A stretch of DNA of 58,388 nucleotides from DATBFG01 sp036558645 (GTDB taxonomy: Bacteria > Acidobacteriota > Terriglobia > Terriglobales > Acidobacteriaceae): the NCBI GenBank assembly GCA_036558645.1, contig DATBFG010000102.1, positions 1 to 58,388 of the forward strand, given 5' to 3'. A program made the position numbers and the translations under genes. Position 1 is the first letter of the stretch. Each line of letters opens with the position of its first letter. This document shows positions 58,070 through 58,388 of the stretch, piece after piece. Below the pieces are notes generated by a model. That model made no database searches. It was not told the origin of the DNA and saw only the letters and a list, made by a program, of their open reading frames with translations.

Positions 58070-58388
58070 TTAAGCGGCCTTGGATGGGGCTTTCGATAAC
58101 ATCTGTTTCATGAAATCCCGCATCGCCTCGATGTGGCCCGGTGACTGCGTGCCGATCCAGGCTTCATAGCGTTTTGCTGTCTTTTCCATTTCCGACAGAT
58201 ACAGTTTGTACACAAAACGCTCACGTGCCTGCGGGACGATGCCCTTTACGGTCTCCCACACTCCGAAGAATTCGCCACTGGTCTTGAAGAAGAGATCCTC
58301 GTTGAGTAGGCCGGCGTTCAGCAGTGCGCAGGCTTGCTCCCAGTAGCTCAGGACCATGCCGACAAATGCGCCGCCTTCGGTTCCGGGG
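58070..58388 (-). CDS. Unknown helical protein, 5' end beyond the window
   Basis: A minus-strand frame that stays open to the end of the window, so the start is missing (at least 106 codons are seen). It reads GTEGGAFVGMVLSYWEQACA at the upstream edge, then LFFKTSGEFFGVWETVKG and a Lys-rich tail. By eye it resembles the protein at 15106 (YWE, DLF, GE-F-V landmarks in the same order), so they may be paralogues. It is the first gene of the minus cluster VOC, BNR, MoaD, ketopantoate reductase. Function unknown. Confidence 0.75.
   Translation of the reverse strand, partial: PGTEGGAFVGMVLSYWEQACALLNAGLLNEDLFFKTSGEFFGVWETVKGIVPQARERFVYKLYLSEMEKTAKRYEAWIGTQSPGHIEAMRDFMKQMLSKAPSKAA

Noticed and set aside
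1..58388. tRNA, rRNA, CRISPR array, insertion sequence or prophage
   Set aside because: I saw no cloverleaf with a CCA end, no repeat-spacer array and no transposase or phage structural gene. A tRNAscan or ISfinder run would settle the first and third.

Overview
The window is about 58.4 kb of compact bacterial chromosome at roughly 56% GC. Everything points to Acidobacteriota (class Terriglobia, Koribacter-like). It has the futalosine menaquinone pathway (mqnC, mqnA), a suhB/Hfq-like pair, an MlaEF-type ABC system, a swivel-first aconitase and many short secreted or membrane proteins of a flavour I associate with that phylum. The assignment rests on recognised protein character, not on a search. 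I see no insertion sequence, prophage, CRISPR array, rRNA or tRNA.

Layout. 1-5.4 kb (mostly minus): the 5' part of glyQ, recO, a plus-strand zinc-ribbon protein of 56 aa, a 7Fe ferredoxin with a good terminator, a domain-permuted aconitase, suhB and an Hfq-like protein. 5.4-11.2 kb (minus): exported Xaa-Pro aminopeptidase, a processive GT2 glycosyltransferase, mqnC, DedA, mqnA. 11.3-15.6 kb (plus): dprA, topA and a small unknown protein. 15.6-21.9 kb (minus): MlaF/MlaE-like ABC genes, then an NtrC-type regulator translationally coupled to a PDZ-GAF-PAS histidine kinase. 22-32.6 kb (mainly plus): secreted unknowns, a DUF4386 protein, aldo/keto reductase (minus), argD-like aminotransferase, hydrolase, DedA, DUF58, a glycine-zipper protein, a CBS-pair protein and a membrane protein. 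32.6-33.2 kb: a promoter- and terminator-bounded unit for a 48-aa secreted peptide. 33.2-45.3 kb: YyaL-type protein, M20 peptidase, STAS protein, hydrolase with glycerate 2-kinase, metallo-beta-lactamase, beta-hydroxyacid dehydrogenase, fatty-acid desaturase, an unusually arranged multicopper oxidase, a SnoaL-like protein and a Tat-exported RidA-like protein. 45.4-52.9 kb: three tiny membrane proteins, gamma-glutamyltranspeptidase, an LssY_C protein, two tiny cytosolic proteins, an OmpR-type two-component system and an anchored unknown. 53-58.4 kb: GNAT, FAD disulfide oxidoreductase, then a minus cluster of unknown-VOC-BNR-MoaD/ThiS-ketopantoate reductase.

How it works together. Most genes are housekeeping or general physiology: DNA repair and uptake processing (recO, dprA, topA), menaquinone, TCA/amino-acid metabolism, envelope maintenance (MlaEF, DedA, desaturase, GT2) and two sensory systems. 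The parts that look least explained are the isolated secreted peptide, the BNR-MoaD pair joined by a perfect hairpin, a four-cupredoxin oxidase with its copper ligands in reversed domain order, an ABC ATPase lacking the catalytic glutamate, and recurrent TAnAAT boxes placed 6-15 nt ahead of start codons that lack a Shine-Dalgarno sequence, which suggests leaderless or very short-leader mRNAs.
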